A stretch of DNA of 64,000 nt from Pseudomonas sp. GD03944 (GCF_029839275.1 NZ_JAOCAH010000021.1:1-64000); one strand, 5' to 3'; positions 48,771 through 58,275 are shown, counted from the first letter of the stretch. The notes: a model not told the origin generated them from the sequence alone. Numbers and translations: made by a program.

Positions 48771-48795
48771 ATCCCGCGCCTGTCGCGGGATTTTG
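48771..48795 (+). terminator. Terminator after the gene at 48360
   Basis: ATCCCGCG pairs with CGCGGGAT around a 5-base loop, followed by TTTG. Confidence 0.8.
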
Positions 48796-48804
48796 CTATC
48801 TGGG

Positions 48805-48990
48805 CTATCGGGCGGACGACAGGCTGATGGTATCGACAGCAGAATCAGCTTCCGGCGCCTCGTCCACCTGCGGCACAAGGGATTCGGGCCAGCGGGCGAA
48901 TTGCAGGCCGGTAATCCGATTCAAACGCTCCAGCGCCGCTTCCGGATCGCGCTGATGGAGATGAATCACCTTGCTCTTGGTTTCAGTCAT
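48805..48990 (-). CDS. Small hypothetical protein
   Basis: A 61-residue protein (MTETKSKVIHLHQRDPEAAL) with an amphipathic N-terminal half (LERLNRITGLQFARWPESLV) and an acidic, Ser-rich tail. GGTGAAGA precedes the start. No family is recognised. It sits between convergent and divergent single genes with short gaps. It looks like a short conserved Pseudomonas protein; confidence is limited by its size. Confidence 0.55.
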   Translation of the reverse strand: MTETKSKVIHLHQRDPEAALERLNRITGLQFARWPESLVPQVDEAPEADSAVDTISLSSAR

Positions 48991-49144
48991 ACGCTGTCTT
49001 CACCCTTTGCCAAACCTGCATTGCTGGCAGTCTGATTGCACATTGCATGAGACGTGCCAGTGGTCCACGTCCCACTGGCGGCGCCGGCTCCAGCGCACGC
49101 GACCGACGAACGGTCATCGCCTTGCCGCAAAGTGACTTTTTTTG

Positions 49145-50365
49145 TCACTCCGCAGGTGCGTGCAGCCAGTCCGCCAGGCTGCCCTCGAATATCGCGGCCT
49201 GGGCTTCATGCAACTGCTCCAGCGCCGCCTTGAATGCCGGGTACCAGGGTTCGTCCAACTGCTCGGGCAATTGATCCAACTGTGGCAACGGCCAGGGCAC
49301 TTCGTTCAACAGGCGGTGCAGGGAATAATGGCTGAGGTCGCGGCTCAGCACCCAGGCCCCGGCGGAGGTCGATGAAATCATTCGGGTCTTTTCCAGCACC
49401 GTCATCATTTCTTCCCACTCATGCTCCGGCACCAGCCACCCTCGGCGCTGCACATCCCGGTGGCGCACCTTCAGGCCCGACTGCTGCCGATCGTGAAACA
49501 CCCGCAGAATACCCAGCAACACCAGCACCCGGGGCAGTGCGCGCTGCCGCCACTGGTGGGAAATGCCCAGGTTGCACACCAGCTCGGCCCCGAGCATCAC
49601 GATCAGCCAGGACAGGTAGATCCACAGCAGGAACAACGGGAAGGTGGCAAATGCCCCGTAGATCAGCTGATAGCTGGGGAATAGCCGCACATACAGCCCG
49701 AACAGCGCCTTGGCCACCTCGAACAGTACGGCGGTGAACAGCGCCCCCAGCAGGGCATGCTTGAACGGCACCCGGGCGTTGGGCACCGTGGCGTAGAGCA
49801 GCGTGAAGGCCGCGACACTGAACAGCAACGGCATGTAGCTGAGCAGGGTTTTCGCCCCGAGCAATGCATCCGGCCCTGACAGCATCGACAGCGAGGCGAT
49901 GTAGGTGCTGATGGCGAACCCGGCCCCCAGCAGCAGTGGCCCCAGGCTGAGGATCGCCCAGTACAGCAGGAAGCTGGACACGCCGCGGCGCGGCTGGCGC
50001 ACGCGCCAGATGGTGTTGAAGGTCTTCTCGATGGTCACCAGCATCCAGAAGGCGGTCACCGCCAGTACGCCGACGCCGATCCACGTGAGCTGCCGGGCCT
50101 GGTTGGTAAAGGCGCGCAGGTATTCCTGCACCGTCTCGCCGGCCGAAGGCACGAAATTGTGGAAGATGAAGCTCTGGATCTGCTCGCCCGTGCCCTGAAA
50201 GGCCGGGATCGCCGAGAGCATGGCGAAGGTCACCGTCATCATCGGCACCACCGCGAACAGGGTGGTATAGGTCAGCGCGGCCGCGTTGTTGAGGCCGTCG
50301 TCATCGAAGAAGCGCAGCAGCAGAAAGCGCCAGAACAGTAACCAGTCTTTGAAACGCTGCCGCAT
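49145..50365 (-). CDS. YihY/BrkB-family inner-membrane protein
   Basis: A 406-residue protein with about six TM helices in the first 270 residues. Family motifs: DGLNNAAALTYTTLFAVVPM (about 22-41), the VRQPRRGVSSFLLYWAIL region, and YGAFATFPLFLLWIYLSWLI (about 232-251). The remaining C-terminal ~130 residues form a soluble winged-helix-like tail. It was once called RNase BN, an assignment since withdrawn for E. coli YihY. The actual function is unknown. It is divergent from the arsC-like gene. Confidence 0.9.
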   Translation of the reverse strand: MRQRFKDWLLFWRFLLLRFFDDDGLNNAAALTYTTLFAVVPMMTVTFAMLSAIPAFQGTGEQIQSFIFHNFVPSAGETVQEYLRAFTNQARQLTWIGVGVLAVTAFWMLVTIEKTFNTIWRVRQPRRGVSSFLLYWAILSLGPLLLGAGFAISTYIASLSMLSGPDALLGAKTLLSYMPLLFSVAAFTLLYATVPNARVPFKHALLGALFTAVLFEVAKALFGLYVRLFPSYQLIYGAFATFPLFLLWIYLSWLIVMLGAELVCNLGISHQWRQRALPRVLVLLGILRVFHDRQQSGLKVRHRDVQRRGWLVPEHEWEEMMTVLEKTRMISSTSAGAWVLSRDLSHYSLHRLLNEVPWPLPQLDQLPEQLDEPWYPAFKAALEQLHEAQAAIFEGSLADWLHAPAE

Positions 50366-50487
50366 GCCCTCTCCTTTAGCGGTGGCTCCAGTGGCCTCTA
50401 CCAGACAGCAAAGACGCCAGGCTGTTCAGCCTCGGACCCCGACCCGGTTAGAATAGCCGCCACCTGACTCACGATGCGACCCTGCCA

Positions 50488-50841
50488 ATGACCGATCTGA
50501 CGCTTTATCACAACCCGCGTTGCTCGAAATCCCGCGCCGCCCTCCAGCTCTTGGAAGAGCGCGGCCTGACGCCCGACATCGTGCGCTACCTGGATACCCC
50601 CCTCAGCGCGGCCGAACTGCGTGATCTGCTCGGCAAGCTGGGCATTGGCGCCCGTGAATTGCTGCGCAGCGGCGAAGACGAATACGCGCTACTCGGCCTC
50701 GGCGCCACCGACCTGGACGATGCCCGTCTGATCGAGGCCATGGCCGCCCATCCCAAGCTTATCGAACGCCCGATCCTGGTGGTCGGCGACAAGGCGGTGA
50801 TCGGCCGGCCGACGGAAAAACTGCTGGAGATCCTGCCGTGA
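50488..50841 (+). CDS. arsC: ArsC-family (Spx/ArsC fold) reductase
   Basis: A 117-residue protein with active site NPRCSKSRAAL (Cys about residue 12) and RYLDTPLSAAELRDLLGKLG, matching the glutaredoxin-coupled arsenate reductase/YfgD family. No ars efflux genes are nearby, so a role in arsenate resistance is not supported by context. It is the first gene of an overlapping set with wrbA (stop/start GTGA), DUF2069 and a hydrolase. Confidence 0.9.
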   Translation: MTDLTLYHNPRCSKSRAALQLLEERGLTPDIVRYLDTPLSAAELRDLLGKLGIGARELLRSGEDEYALLGLGATDLDDARLIEAMAAHPKLIERPILVVGDKAVIGRPTEKLLEILP

Positions 50842-51443
50842 GTGCGCCGTACATCCTGGTCCTGTATTACAGCCGCCACGGCGCCACTGCCGAGATGGCC
50901 CGCCACATCGCCCGGGGCGTCGAGCAGGCCGGCCTGGAAGCGCGCCTGCGCACCGTGCCTGCGGTCTCCACCGAATGCGCAGCCGTGGCTCCGGAGATCC
51001 CGGCCGAAGGCGCGCTCTACGCCACCCTGGACGACTTGAAGAACTGCGCTGGCCTGGCCCTCGGCAGCCCGACCCGCTTCGGCAACATGGCCGCGCCCCT
51101 GAAGTATTTCATCGACGGCACCAGCGGCCTGTGGATGACCGGCGAGTTGGTCGGCAAGCCCGCCGGCGTCTTCACCTCCACCGCCAGCCTGCACGGCGGC
51201 CAGGAAACCACCCTGCTGTCGATGATGCTGCCGCTGCTGCACCACGGCATGCTGATCACCGGCCTGCCCTACAGCGAATCGGCCCTGGTTGAGACCCGTG
51301 GCGGCGGCACGCCCTACGGTGCCAGTCATCACGCCGGTGCGGACGGCAAACGCGCCCTGGATGAACACGAAATCAGCCTGTGCCGCGCACTCGGCCAGCG
51401 CCTCGCCGTCACCGCACTGAAACTGGAGCCTGCCCGTGGCTAA
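50838..51443 (+). CDS. wrbA: NAD(P)H:quinone oxidoreductase, WrbA flavodoxin-like
   Basis: A 201-residue FMN protein with the flavodoxin phosphate loop LYYSRHGATAEMARHIARG (about residues 8-26) and the WrbA segment LGSPTRFGNMAAPLKYFIDG (about 74-93). It reduces quinones by two electrons. The GTG start overlaps the arsC stop by 4 bases, and its own stop overlaps the DUF2069 start. Confidence 0.93.
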   Translation: MSAPYILVLYYSRHGATAEMARHIARGVEQAGLEARLRTVPAVSTECAAVAPEIPAEGALYATLDDLKNCAGLALGSPTRFGNMAAPLKYFIDGTSGLWMTGELVGKPAGVFTSTASLHGGQETTLLSMMLPLLHHGMLITGLPYSESALVETRGGGTPYGASHHAGADGKRALDEHEISLCRALGQRLAVTALKLEPARG

Positions 51444-51846
51444 AACCCCCATGCCCCTGCCATCGCTCGACTGGCTGAAACCGCGCCTGGCCATCAGCCG
51501 GGCGATCAGCCTGGTGAGTTTCGTGGCGCTGGTGCTCTTGTTGCTGGTGTGGAACCTGGTGTATGCCGAGCTGCCGGGCAACCTGCTGTGGGTCATCCTG
51601 GCCTTCCAACTGGTACCGCTCCTGCTGCTGGCGCCCGGCCTGGTGCTGGGCAACGCCCGGGCGCACGCCTGGACCTGCTTCGTGGTCAACCTGTACTTCA
51701 TCCAGGGCGTGCTCGCCGCCTTCGACCCGTCCAAGGCGCTGTTCGGCTGGCTGGAAACCCTGCTCAGCTTCACCCTGTTCTGCGCCGCCCTGATGTACAC
51801 GCGCTGGTGCTTCCAGCACGCCCGCAAACTGGCCGGGGAAGCCTGA
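51436..51846 (+). CDS. DUF2069 inner-membrane protein
   Basis: A 136-residue protein with four TM helices (about 19-42, 45-68, 72-92 and 97-120). The GTG start lies inside the wrbA 3' end (8-base overlap). The DUF2069 family is conserved beside wrbA in Pseudomonas, function unknown. The last base overlaps the downstream hydrolase start (TGATG). Confidence 0.85.
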   Translation: MAKTPMPLPSLDWLKPRLAISRAISLVSFVALVLLLLVWNLVYAELPGNLLWVILAFQLVPLLLLAPGLVLGNARAHAWTCFVVNLYFIQGVLAAFDPSKALFGWLETLLSFTLFCAALMYTRWCFQHARKLAGEA

Positions 51847-52544
51847 TGCGCCTGGTGCTGCTGCCGGGTTTGAACGGCAGCAGCCACCTGTTCCGCCCGT
51901 TGCTGGATGAACTGGACGGTATCCCCATCGAGGTGCTGGAACTGCCGGCAGAAGGCCCGCAGGACCACGACAGCCTCGCTGCGACCCTACACAGGCAACT
52001 GGGTGAGGAGCCCTTCGTTCTGCTCGGCGAGTCGTTTTCCGGTGCCATCGCCTACCGCATCGCCTTGCAGCAACCGCCAGGCCTGCGCGGCGTCATCTTC
52101 GCGGCCTCGTTTTTATCCCGCCCCTCGGCACTGCTGCCGCTGATTCAATACCTGCCCATCCCGCGTCCGCTCTCGACCCTTTCAGCGGCGCTGAAACTAT
52201 TCTGCGTCGGCCGGGATGCCAGTGACGAGCTGCTGCAGCAACTCAAGCAGGAGATTCGGCTGATACCCGATGCACTATTGCGCGCCCGGCTGCAGAGCCT
52301 GGCCGAACTGCGAGCACCGCAGCAACGCCTGGCGCTGCCAGCCTTGCACCTCTGGCCCCGGCAGGACCGGCTGGTCTCGCACGAAGCCGCCCGCCAACTG
52401 GCCGAGCACTGCGACGATTTACGCCAAGTTCAGGTGGAAGGCCCGCACTTCATCCTGCAAACGCAGGCTGCGGTGTGTGCGCACGCCATCCGCGGCTTCA
52501 TGGCCGAACTGCAGGGCGGAGAACAGGCACTGGATCAGCGGTAG
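51846..52544 (+). CDS. Alpha/beta-hydrolase family protein
   Basis: A 232-residue enzyme. The oxyanion region is LLPGLNGSSHLF (about 4-15), the nucleophile Ser is in LLGESFSGAIAYRIA (GxSxSG, about residue 60), Asp in LWPRQDRLVS (about 190), and His in VEGPHFILQ (about 215). It acts on an unknown ester or thioester. It is the last gene of the arsC-wrbA operon. An open frame that extends upstream overlaps the membrane protein gene and is not used. Confidence 0.88.
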   Translation: MRLVLLPGLNGSSHLFRPLLDELDGIPIEVLELPAEGPQDHDSLAATLHRQLGEEPFVLLGESFSGAIAYRIALQQPPGLRGVIFAASFLSRPSALLPLIQYLPIPRPLSTLSAALKLFCVGRDASDELLQQLKQEIRLIPDALLRARLQSLAELRAPQQRLALPALHLWPRQDRLVSHEAARQLAEHCDDLRQVQVEGPHFILQTQAAVCAHAIRGFMAELQGGEQALDQR

Positions 52545-52555
52545 GGCCGTGCGCC

Positions 52556-53260
52556 CTACCAGCCCAGGGTTTCCTTGAGGAAGGGAATGGTCAGCTTGCG
52601 CTGGGCCTGCAGCGAGGCCTGATCCAGGCGCTCCAGCAGTTCGAACAGGGCGCTCATGCTGCGTTCGCCGCGGGTCAGGATGAAACGACCGACCTCGTCG
52701 CTCATGTGCAGGCCGCGACGCGAGGCCCGCAATTGCAGCGCACGCAGCTTGTCCTCGTCGGACAGCTCGTGCAGCTGGAACACCAGTGCCAGGGTCAGGC
52801 GCGACTTGAGGTCAGGCAGGTTGACCGCCAGCTCCCGCGGCGAATGACTGGCCGCCAGCAGCAGGCGCCGACCGCTGTCGCGCAGGCGGTTGAACAGGTG
52901 GAACAGCGCCTCTTCCCACTGGGCATTGCCGACCACACCGTCCAGACCGTCCAGGCAGACCAGTTCGCACTGTTCGAGGTTATCCAGCAGCTCCGGGCCG
53001 TACTGCGACAGCTCGCGCAGCGGCAGGTAGACCGCCTGCTCGCCCCGCTGCTCGAAACGCAGGCACGCGGCCTGCAGCAGGTGGCTGCACCCGACGCCCT
53101 CGGCGCCCCACAGGTAGATCAGGCTTTCCGTCCAGCCGGCATCCGCTTCGCACAGGCGCTCGACATAGCCGAGCGCCGCGGCATTGGCGCCCGGGTAGTA
53201 GTTGGCAAAGGTGGCGTCGTCGCGCAGACGCACCCCTAAAGGCAATTGAATGGGTTTCAT
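52556..53260 (-). CDS. hda: DnaA regulatory inactivator Hda
   Basis: A 234-residue AAA+ protein. The N-terminal clamp-binding motif is QLPLGV (about residues 5-10), followed by an AAA+ core like DnaA without its DNA-binding domain. The Walker A-like loop is WGAEGVGCSHLLQA (about 49-62; Gly-Cys-Ser replaces the usual GKS/T). With the sliding clamp it stimulates ATP hydrolysis by DnaA. Its start overlaps the perM-like gene stop by 4 bases. Confidence 0.92.
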   Translation of the reverse strand: MKPIQLPLGVRLRDDATFANYYPGANAAALGYVERLCEADAGWTESLIYLWGAEGVGCSHLLQAACLRFEQRGEQAVYLPLRELSQYGPELLDNLEQCELVCLDGLDGVVGNAQWEEALFHLFNRLRDSGRRLLLAASHSPRELAVNLPDLKSRLTLALVFQLHELSDEDKLRALQLRASRRGLHMSDEVGRFILTRGERSMSALFELLERLDQASLQAQRKLTIPFLKETLGW

Positions 53261-54348
53261 GCAGGGCTAGGCGGCTCGTCAGGCCCGCCTCCAGACTCTC
53301 CGTAAAGTGAGGAAAGTTTATAGAAATCATGCGCATGGCGCAGCAAAACCATGATCACCGCCGCCACCGGCAACGCCAGCAGCACACCGGTGAAGCCGAA
53401 CAGCTGCCCACCGGCCATGATCGCGAAGATCACCGCCACCGGGTGCAGGCCGATGCGGTCGCCCACCAGCAGCGGGGTCAGCAGCATGCCTTCGAGCAAT
53501 TGCCCGACCATGAACACCACGCAAATCCCCAGCAACGGGTAGAACTCGACGCCGAACTGGAACAGACCGGCGGTGATCGCGGCACCCAGACCGACCACCA
53601 CGCCCAGGTACGGCACGATGCTGGCAAGGCCCGCCAGGATGCCGATCAACAGGCCCAGCTCCAGGCCGATCAGCATCAGGCCAACGGCGTACATGGCCCC
53701 CAGCGCCAGCATCACCAGCAACTGGCCGCGCAAGAACGCACCCAGCACCTCGTGGCACTCGCCGACCAGCTGCACCACGATGCCTTCACGGCTGCGCGGC
53801 AGCAGGCCACGCAGCTTGGTCATCATCACGTCCCAGTCGCGCATCAAGTAGAAGCTGACCACCGGGATCAGCAGCAGGTTGGCCAGCCAGGCCATCAGCG
53901 CCAGGCTCGAAGCGGTCACCTGCGAGAGGATGCCGCCGGCAATGTCGGTGGTCTTGCCCAGGTGCTCCGAGAACGCCGCCTTGAGCTGGTCAAAGCGCCA
54001 GAAACCCTCGCTCAGCCCCAGCTTGAGCTGCACCCAGGGCAGGACCTGGTGCTGGACCCAGTCGATCATCTGCGGCGCCAGCTCATAGAGGCGTACCAGC
54101 TGACGACCGAGCATCGGGATCAGTACCAGCAGCAAAATCGCCAGGACCAGGCTGAACAGGGTGAACACCACCACCACGCCCCAGGTGCGCGACAGCTTGT
54201 GGCGCTCCAGGCGGTCGACCAGGGGATCCCCCAGGTAGGCGAGCAGGATGCCCACCAGGAACGGCGAGAGGATCGGATGCAGCAGGTAGAGCAGCCAGCC
54301 GAGCAGCAGCACCCCAGCTATCCATAGCCAGCGAGTCGTCATGATCAT
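53257..54348 (-). CDS. AI-2E/PerM-family permease upstream of hda
   Basis: A 363-residue membrane protein with about eight TM segments. Motifs: the N-terminal ILSPFLVGILLAYLGDPLVD (about 24-43), LGLLIGILAGLASIVPYLGV (about 225-244), and VIFAIMAGGQLFGFTGVLLA near the C-terminus. I chose the ATG at 54348, preceded by GAGGATTGG; upstream extension is non-homologous. It is translationally coupled to hda (ATGA overlap). The transported substrate is unknown. It is paralogous to 13629-14696. Confidence 0.85.
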   Translation of the reverse strand: MIMTTRWLWIAGVLLLGWLLYLLHPILSPFLVGILLAYLGDPLVDRLERHKLSRTWGVVVVFTLFSLVLAILLLVLIPMLGRQLVRLYELAPQMIDWVQHQVLPWVQLKLGLSEGFWRFDQLKAAFSEHLGKTTDIAGGILSQVTASSLALMAWLANLLLIPVVSFYLMRDWDVMMTKLRGLLPRSREGIVVQLVGECHEVLGAFLRGQLLVMLALGAMYAVGLMLIGLELGLLIGILAGLASIVPYLGVVVGLGAAITAGLFQFGVEFYPLLGICVVFMVGQLLEGMLLTPLLVGDRIGLHPVAVIFAIMAGGQLFGFTGVLLALPVAAVIMVLLRHAHDFYKLSSLYGESGGGPDEPPSPA

Positions 54349-54411
54349 GTCCAATCCTCGGTTCGCAAAACAGACGGTCCGGGCCGCTTCACCGCGCAGC
54401 CCCCGGCGGGC

Positions 54412-54445
54412 AAAAAGAAACCGCTGCACAGTGTGCAGCGGTTTC
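54412..54445 (-). terminator. Terminator between DUF2066 and perM-like genes
   Basis: A 13-bp perfect stem (GAAACCGCTGCAC with GTGCAGCGGTTTC, 3-base loop). On the minus strand TTTTTG follows. It terminates the DUF2066 transcript. Confidence 0.85.
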
Positions 54446-54467
54446 ATGACTGAAATCGGCGGCCAGT

Positions 54468-55550
54468 CTACCAGCGAAAGCGCAGGACATCCGTGCGCGG
54501 TTGCACCGGTGCGGTCGGCTGTTGAACCGTCGGCGCCTGGCTCGCATCCACCGCTGCCGGATCGGCTGTGGCAGGTTCGACCGGGGCGGGTTCGGCGGCA
54601 GGTGCTTCGGCCGGGGCCTCGTGCAGGCCGATCAGGCCGAGCTGGGCACGCAGTTGCTCGGCACTGGCATTGACCTGGTAGACCAGGCGGTCGCCGTCGA
54701 CCTCGCTCAGTTGCGCCGCGAACGGCTCGAGAATGCGCTGCAGCTCGGCATAGCGCGCAAGGTCCGCGCCGAGAATTTCCAGGGTCAGGCTGGACGCGGC
54801 ACCGGCACGCACCACAAAACGCGGCGCCAGGCGCTCACTCACCGCCAGCATCACCGCATCGGCCAGTGCGGCCTGGTCGACGCCTTCGGCCTTGCCCTGT
54901 TCGCGCTCATCGCCCAGCCACAGGCGCCATTCGGCACGCCACTGGCCGCTCTCTTCCCGTGCCTGTACCGCCAGCAGCGCATCGGCCGCATAACGCTCGG
55001 AGGCCGAACGCAGGGCCGCCGGATCGGTGGCGGAGAGGTTTTCCGCGGTGGCCACCAATTGCTCGCTGAGGTCACCCAGGGGCAGACGCAGCGGCAGGCC
55101 ACGGTGCTGGGCCGCCTGGCGCAGCGGTGCGGCGCTGGCCTGGCCATCACCGACCATGTTGGTGCCGGTGCTGGCGTCGTTCAGCCACCAGGCCAGGATC
55201 GCCGGGCGGTTGGCGCCCCACAGCGACAGGCCGGCCTGGCGCAGGCTGCGGTCGGTGCTGACCGGATCGAAGTCGACCAGCAGCTTGTCGTCTTCGTACC
55301 CGTACTGGCTGACGATCTGCTGCGGGTCCTTGCGCAATTCGGCGAGGGCCTGGCCCTGGGCAGCCTCGCGGCTGCCGGTCAGGCGCAGCACCAGGGTTTC
55401 CAGGGCGCGCCCGAGGGCGGCGTTGCGCTCTTCCGGATCCTGGCTGGCGACGGGTTCGCGCACCTGGTACAGGTCGTTCACCGTCGCCGCGAATCCCGGC
55501 AGGCTCAACAGTGACAGACACAGAACAAGCAAGCGAGCGATCGGGCGCAT
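54468..55550 (-). CDS. DUF2066 exported protein
   Basis: A 360-residue protein with a signal peptide of ~21 residues (LLVLCLSLLSLPGFAA). The DUF2066 body (about 22-300) contains ALGRALETLVLRLTGSREAA and QAGLSLWGANRPAILAWWLN. The C-terminal tail is Pro/Ala/Glu-rich low complexity (about 300-345). It is probably periplasmic; function unknown. It sits between purM (divergent) and the hda operon, as in P. aeruginosa. Confidence 0.88.
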   Translation of the reverse strand: MRPIARLLVLCLSLLSLPGFAATVNDLYQVREPVASQDPEERNAALGRALETLVLRLTGSREAAQGQALAELRKDPQQIVSQYGYEDDKLLVDFDPVSTDRSLRQAGLSLWGANRPAILAWWLNDASTGTNMVGDGQASAAPLRQAAQHRGLPLRLPLGDLSEQLVATAENLSATDPAALRSASERYAADALLAVQAREESGQWRAEWRLWLGDEREQGKAEGVDQAALADAVMLAVSERLAPRFVVRAGAASSLTLEILGADLARYAELQRILEPFAAQLSEVDGDRLVYQVNASAEQLRAQLGLIGLHEAPAEAPAAEPAPVEPATADPAAVDASQAPTVQQPTAPVQPRTDVLRFRW

Positions 55551-55761
55551 GTAAGACGTTCTCGACGGATGGAAAGTGAGGTGCAGCGGCCTGGCAGGCC
55601 CTGCCTGAAGGCCTATACCTTAAACAGCCGCCTGCGCCCCGGCAACCTTGGCACCGCTTGGCTGGCCGCTGCCGGGCAAGCCTGATAAAATCGCGCGCCT
55701 TCGCGGACCGGTCCCTGAATGCCGGTGCATATCCGATTTTCCCCTTCAAAGGCCTGGATCT

Positions 55762-56820
55762 ATGAGCAAGCAACCTTCCATCAGCTACAAGGACGCAGGT
55801 GTAGATATCGACGCGGGCGAAGCCCTGGTCGAACGCATCAAAGGCGTTGCCAAGCGCACCGCCCGTCCTGAAGTCATGGGTGGCCTGGGCGGCTTCGGCG
55901 CCCTTTGCGAGATCCCGGCCGGTTACAAGCAGCCGGTGCTGGTATCCGGCACCGACGGCGTCGGCACCAAGCTGCGCCTGGCGCTGAACCTGAACAAGCA
56001 CGACAGCATCGGCCAGGACCTGGTCGCCATGTGCGTGAACGACCTGGTGGTCTGCGGCGCCGAGCCGCTGTTCTTCCTCGACTACTACGCCACCGGCAAG
56101 CTCAATGTCGACGTAGCCGCCACCGTGGTCACCGGCATCGGCGCCGGCTGCGAACTGGCCGGTTGCTCCCTGGTGGGCGGTGAAACCGCCGAGATGCCGG
56201 GCATGTACGAAGGCGAAGACTACGACCTGGCCGGTTTCTGCGTCGGCGTGGTGGAAAAGGCCGAGATCATCGACGGTTCGAAAGTGGCCAGCGGCGACGC
56301 CCTGATCGCCCTGCCGTCCTCCGGCCCGCACTCCAACGGCTACTCGTTGATCCGCAAGATCCTCGAAGTGTCCGGCACCGACATCGAAAAGACCCAGCTC
56401 GACGGCAAGCCGCTGGCCGACCTGCTGATGGCGCCGACCCGCATCTACGTCAAGCCGCTGCTCAAGCTGATCAAGGACACCGGCGCGGTCAAGGCCATGG
56501 CCCACATCACCGGCGGCGGCCTGCTCGACAACATCCCGCGCGTGCTGCCGGACAACGCTCAGGCCGTCATCGACGTGGCCAGCTGGACGCGTCCGGCGGT
56601 GTTCGACTTCCTGCAGGAAAAAGGCAACGTCGACGAGCACGAGATGCACCGTGTGCTGAACTGTGGCGTGGGCATGGTCATCTGCGTGGCCCAGGACCAG
56701 GTCGAAGTCGCCCTCAAGACGCTGAGCGCTGCCGGCGAGCAGCCGTGGGTGATCGGCCAGATCGCTGACGCCGCCGCAGGCGCCGAACGCGTCGTGCTGA
56801 ACAACCTGAAAAGCCATTGA
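55762..56820 (+). CDS. purM: Phosphoribosylformylglycinamidine cyclo-ligase (AIR synthetase)
   Basis: A 352-residue enzyme that closes the imidazole ring of AIR using ATP. Signatures: SYKDAGVDIDAGEALVERIK (about 7-26), SGTDGVGTKLRLA (about 64-76), GGETAEMPGMY and GLLDNIPRVLP. I chose the ATG at 55762; upstream in-frame codons are not conserved. A -10-like TGATAAAAT lies near 55682-55692. The stop overlaps the purN start by 1 base (TGATG). Confidence 0.97.
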   Translation: MSKQPSISYKDAGVDIDAGEALVERIKGVAKRTARPEVMGGLGGFGALCEIPAGYKQPVLVSGTDGVGTKLRLALNLNKHDSIGQDLVAMCVNDLVVCGAEPLFFLDYYATGKLNVDVAATVVTGIGAGCELAGCSLVGGETAEMPGMYEGEDYDLAGFCVGVVEKAEIIDGSKVASGDALIALPSSGPHSNGYSLIRKILEVSGTDIEKTQLDGKPLADLLMAPTRIYVKPLLKLIKDTGAVKAMAHITGGGLLDNIPRVLPDNAQAVIDVASWTRPAVFDFLQEKGNVDEHEMHRVLNCGVGMVICVAQDQVEVALKTLSAAGEQPWVIGQIADAAAGAERVVLNNLKSH

Positions 56821-57470
56821 TGCCGACAGCCTGCAATGTAGTGGTGCTGATTTCCGGCTCCGGCAGCAACCTGCAGGCGCTGATCGACAGCCTGCAGCCG
56901 GGCGTGAGCCCGGCGCGCATTCGCGCCGTGATCTGTAACCGCGCCGACGCCTATGGCGTCGAGCGTGCCCGCAACGCCGGGATCGACACCCGGGTGCTCG
57001 ACCACACGCAATACGACGGCCGCGAAGCCTTCGACGGGGCGCTGATCCAGACCATCGACGCCTTCGAGCCGCACCTGGTGGTACTGGCCGGGTTCATGCG
57101 CATCCTCACCCCGGGCTTCGTCCGTCATTACGCCGGGCGCCTACTGAATATCCACCCTTCGCTCCTGCCCCGGCACAAGGGCCTGCACACGCACCAGCGC
57201 GCCCTGGAAGCCGGCGACCGCGAGCATGGCTGCAGCGTGCATTTCGTGACCGAGGAACTCGATGGTGGGCCTCTGGTCGTACAGGCAGTGGTACCGGTAC
57301 AGTCCGACGACACGCCGGAGAGCCTGGCCAGACGCGTACACATCCAGGAACACCAGGTTTACCCCATGGCCGTTCATTGGTTTGCCGAAGGCCGCTTGCA
57401 ACTGGTAGAACAAGGCGCAATGCTGGACGGCAGCCTGCTGCCGAGCACCGGTCAGATCATTCGAGCCTAG
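56820..57470 (+). CDS. purN: Phosphoribosylglycinamide formyltransferase
   Basis: A 216-residue enzyme that transfers formyl from 10-formyl-THF to GAR. Motifs: VVLISGSGSNLQALI (phosphate loop, about 7-21), the catalytic Asn/His in LLNIHPSLLPRHKG, and CSVHFVTEELDGGPLV with the catalytic Asp. The ATG at 56820 overlaps the purM stop; an in-frame TTG just before is not needed. Confidence 0.97.
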   Translation: MPTACNVVVLISGSGSNLQALIDSLQPGVSPARIRAVICNRADAYGVERARNAGIDTRVLDHTQYDGREAFDGALIQTIDAFEPHLVVLAGFMRILTPGFVRHYAGRLLNIHPSLLPRHKGLHTHQRALEAGDREHGCSVHFVTEELDGGPLVVQAVVPVQSDDTPESLARRVHIQEHQVYPMAVHWFAEGRLQLVEQGAMLDGSLLPSTGQIIRA

Positions 57471-57512
57471 ATTCCACCACGCGCCACCTACTCAGCCGTA
57501 TTAGGAGACAAC

Positions 57513-58229
57513 ATGCGTCGCGCACTACTGTTCGCCCTCGCCCTGTTCAGCCTGCCAGCCCTGAGCGAAGAGCTGAAGCCTTTCTCCGCCAGCTACACCG
57601 CCGACTGGAAACAGCTGCCCATGAGCGGCTCTGCCACCCGCAGCCTCGAAGCGCTCGACGAAGGCCGCTGGCAGCTCAACTTCGAAGCCTCGATGCTGGT
57701 TGCCGGCCTGACCGAAGAAAGCACCTTCCGCCTGGACCAGGACACCTTCCTGCCCCTGACCTACCGCTTCGAGCGCAACGGCCTGGGCAAAGGCAAGGAA
57801 GTCGAGCAGGACTTCGACTGGAACGAAAAACAGGTCATCGGCAACGACCGCGGCGACCCGGTTCGCTTTCCGCTGAACCGCGGCCTGCTGGACAAATCCA
57901 CCTACCAGCTGGCCCTGCAGCATGACGTGGCCGCCGGCAAGAAAAGCATGAGCTACCAGGTGGTCGATGGCGACGAGATCGAAACCTACGACTTCCGCGT
58001 GCTGGGTGAAGAAGTGGTACGTACCAAGGCCGGCCTGATCGACGCGATCAAGGTCGAGCGCGTGCGCGACCCCACCCAGAGTAGCCGCAAGACCGTGCTG
58101 TGGTTCGCCAAGGATTGGGGCCATCTGCTGGTGCGCCTGCATCAGGTGGAGAAAGACGGCAAGGAATACCAGATCATGCTCAAGGACGGCACCGTCGACG
58201 GCAAGCCGGTCGAAGGGCGTCGCGACTGA
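57513..58229 (+). CDS. DUF3108 exported protein
   Basis: A 238-residue periplasmic protein with a signal peptide of ~18 residues (ALFSLPALS-E). The DUF3108 domain (about 22-230) is beta-rich: FSASYTADWKQLPMSGSATR, then TPFRLDQDTFLPLTYRF-like strands, and TVLWFAKDWGHLLVRLHQVE. Function unknown. GTATTAGGAGA precedes the start. It follows purN after 42 bases and ends at a strong terminator. Confidence 0.88.
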   Translation: MRRALLFALALFSLPALSEELKPFSASYTADWKQLPMSGSATRSLEALDEGRWQLNFEASMLVAGLTEESTFRLDQDTFLPLTYRFERNGLGKGKEVEQDFDWNEKQVIGNDRGDPVRFPLNRGLLDKSTYQLALQHDVAAGKKSMSYQVVDGDEIETYDFRVLGEEVVRTKAGLIDAIKVERVRDPTQSSRKTVLWFAKDWGHLLVRLHQVEKDGKEYQIMLKDGTVDGKPVEGRRD

Positions 58230-58240
58230 AGCAGGGTATC

Positions 58241-58275
58241 CAACAAAAAGCCGGGCAATGCCCGGCTTTTTGTTG
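58241..58275. terminator. Perfect bidirectional terminator after DUF3108 gene
   Basis: A palindrome (CAACAAAAAGCCGGGCA and its complement, minimal loop) with A- and T-runs on both sides. Confidence 0.9.
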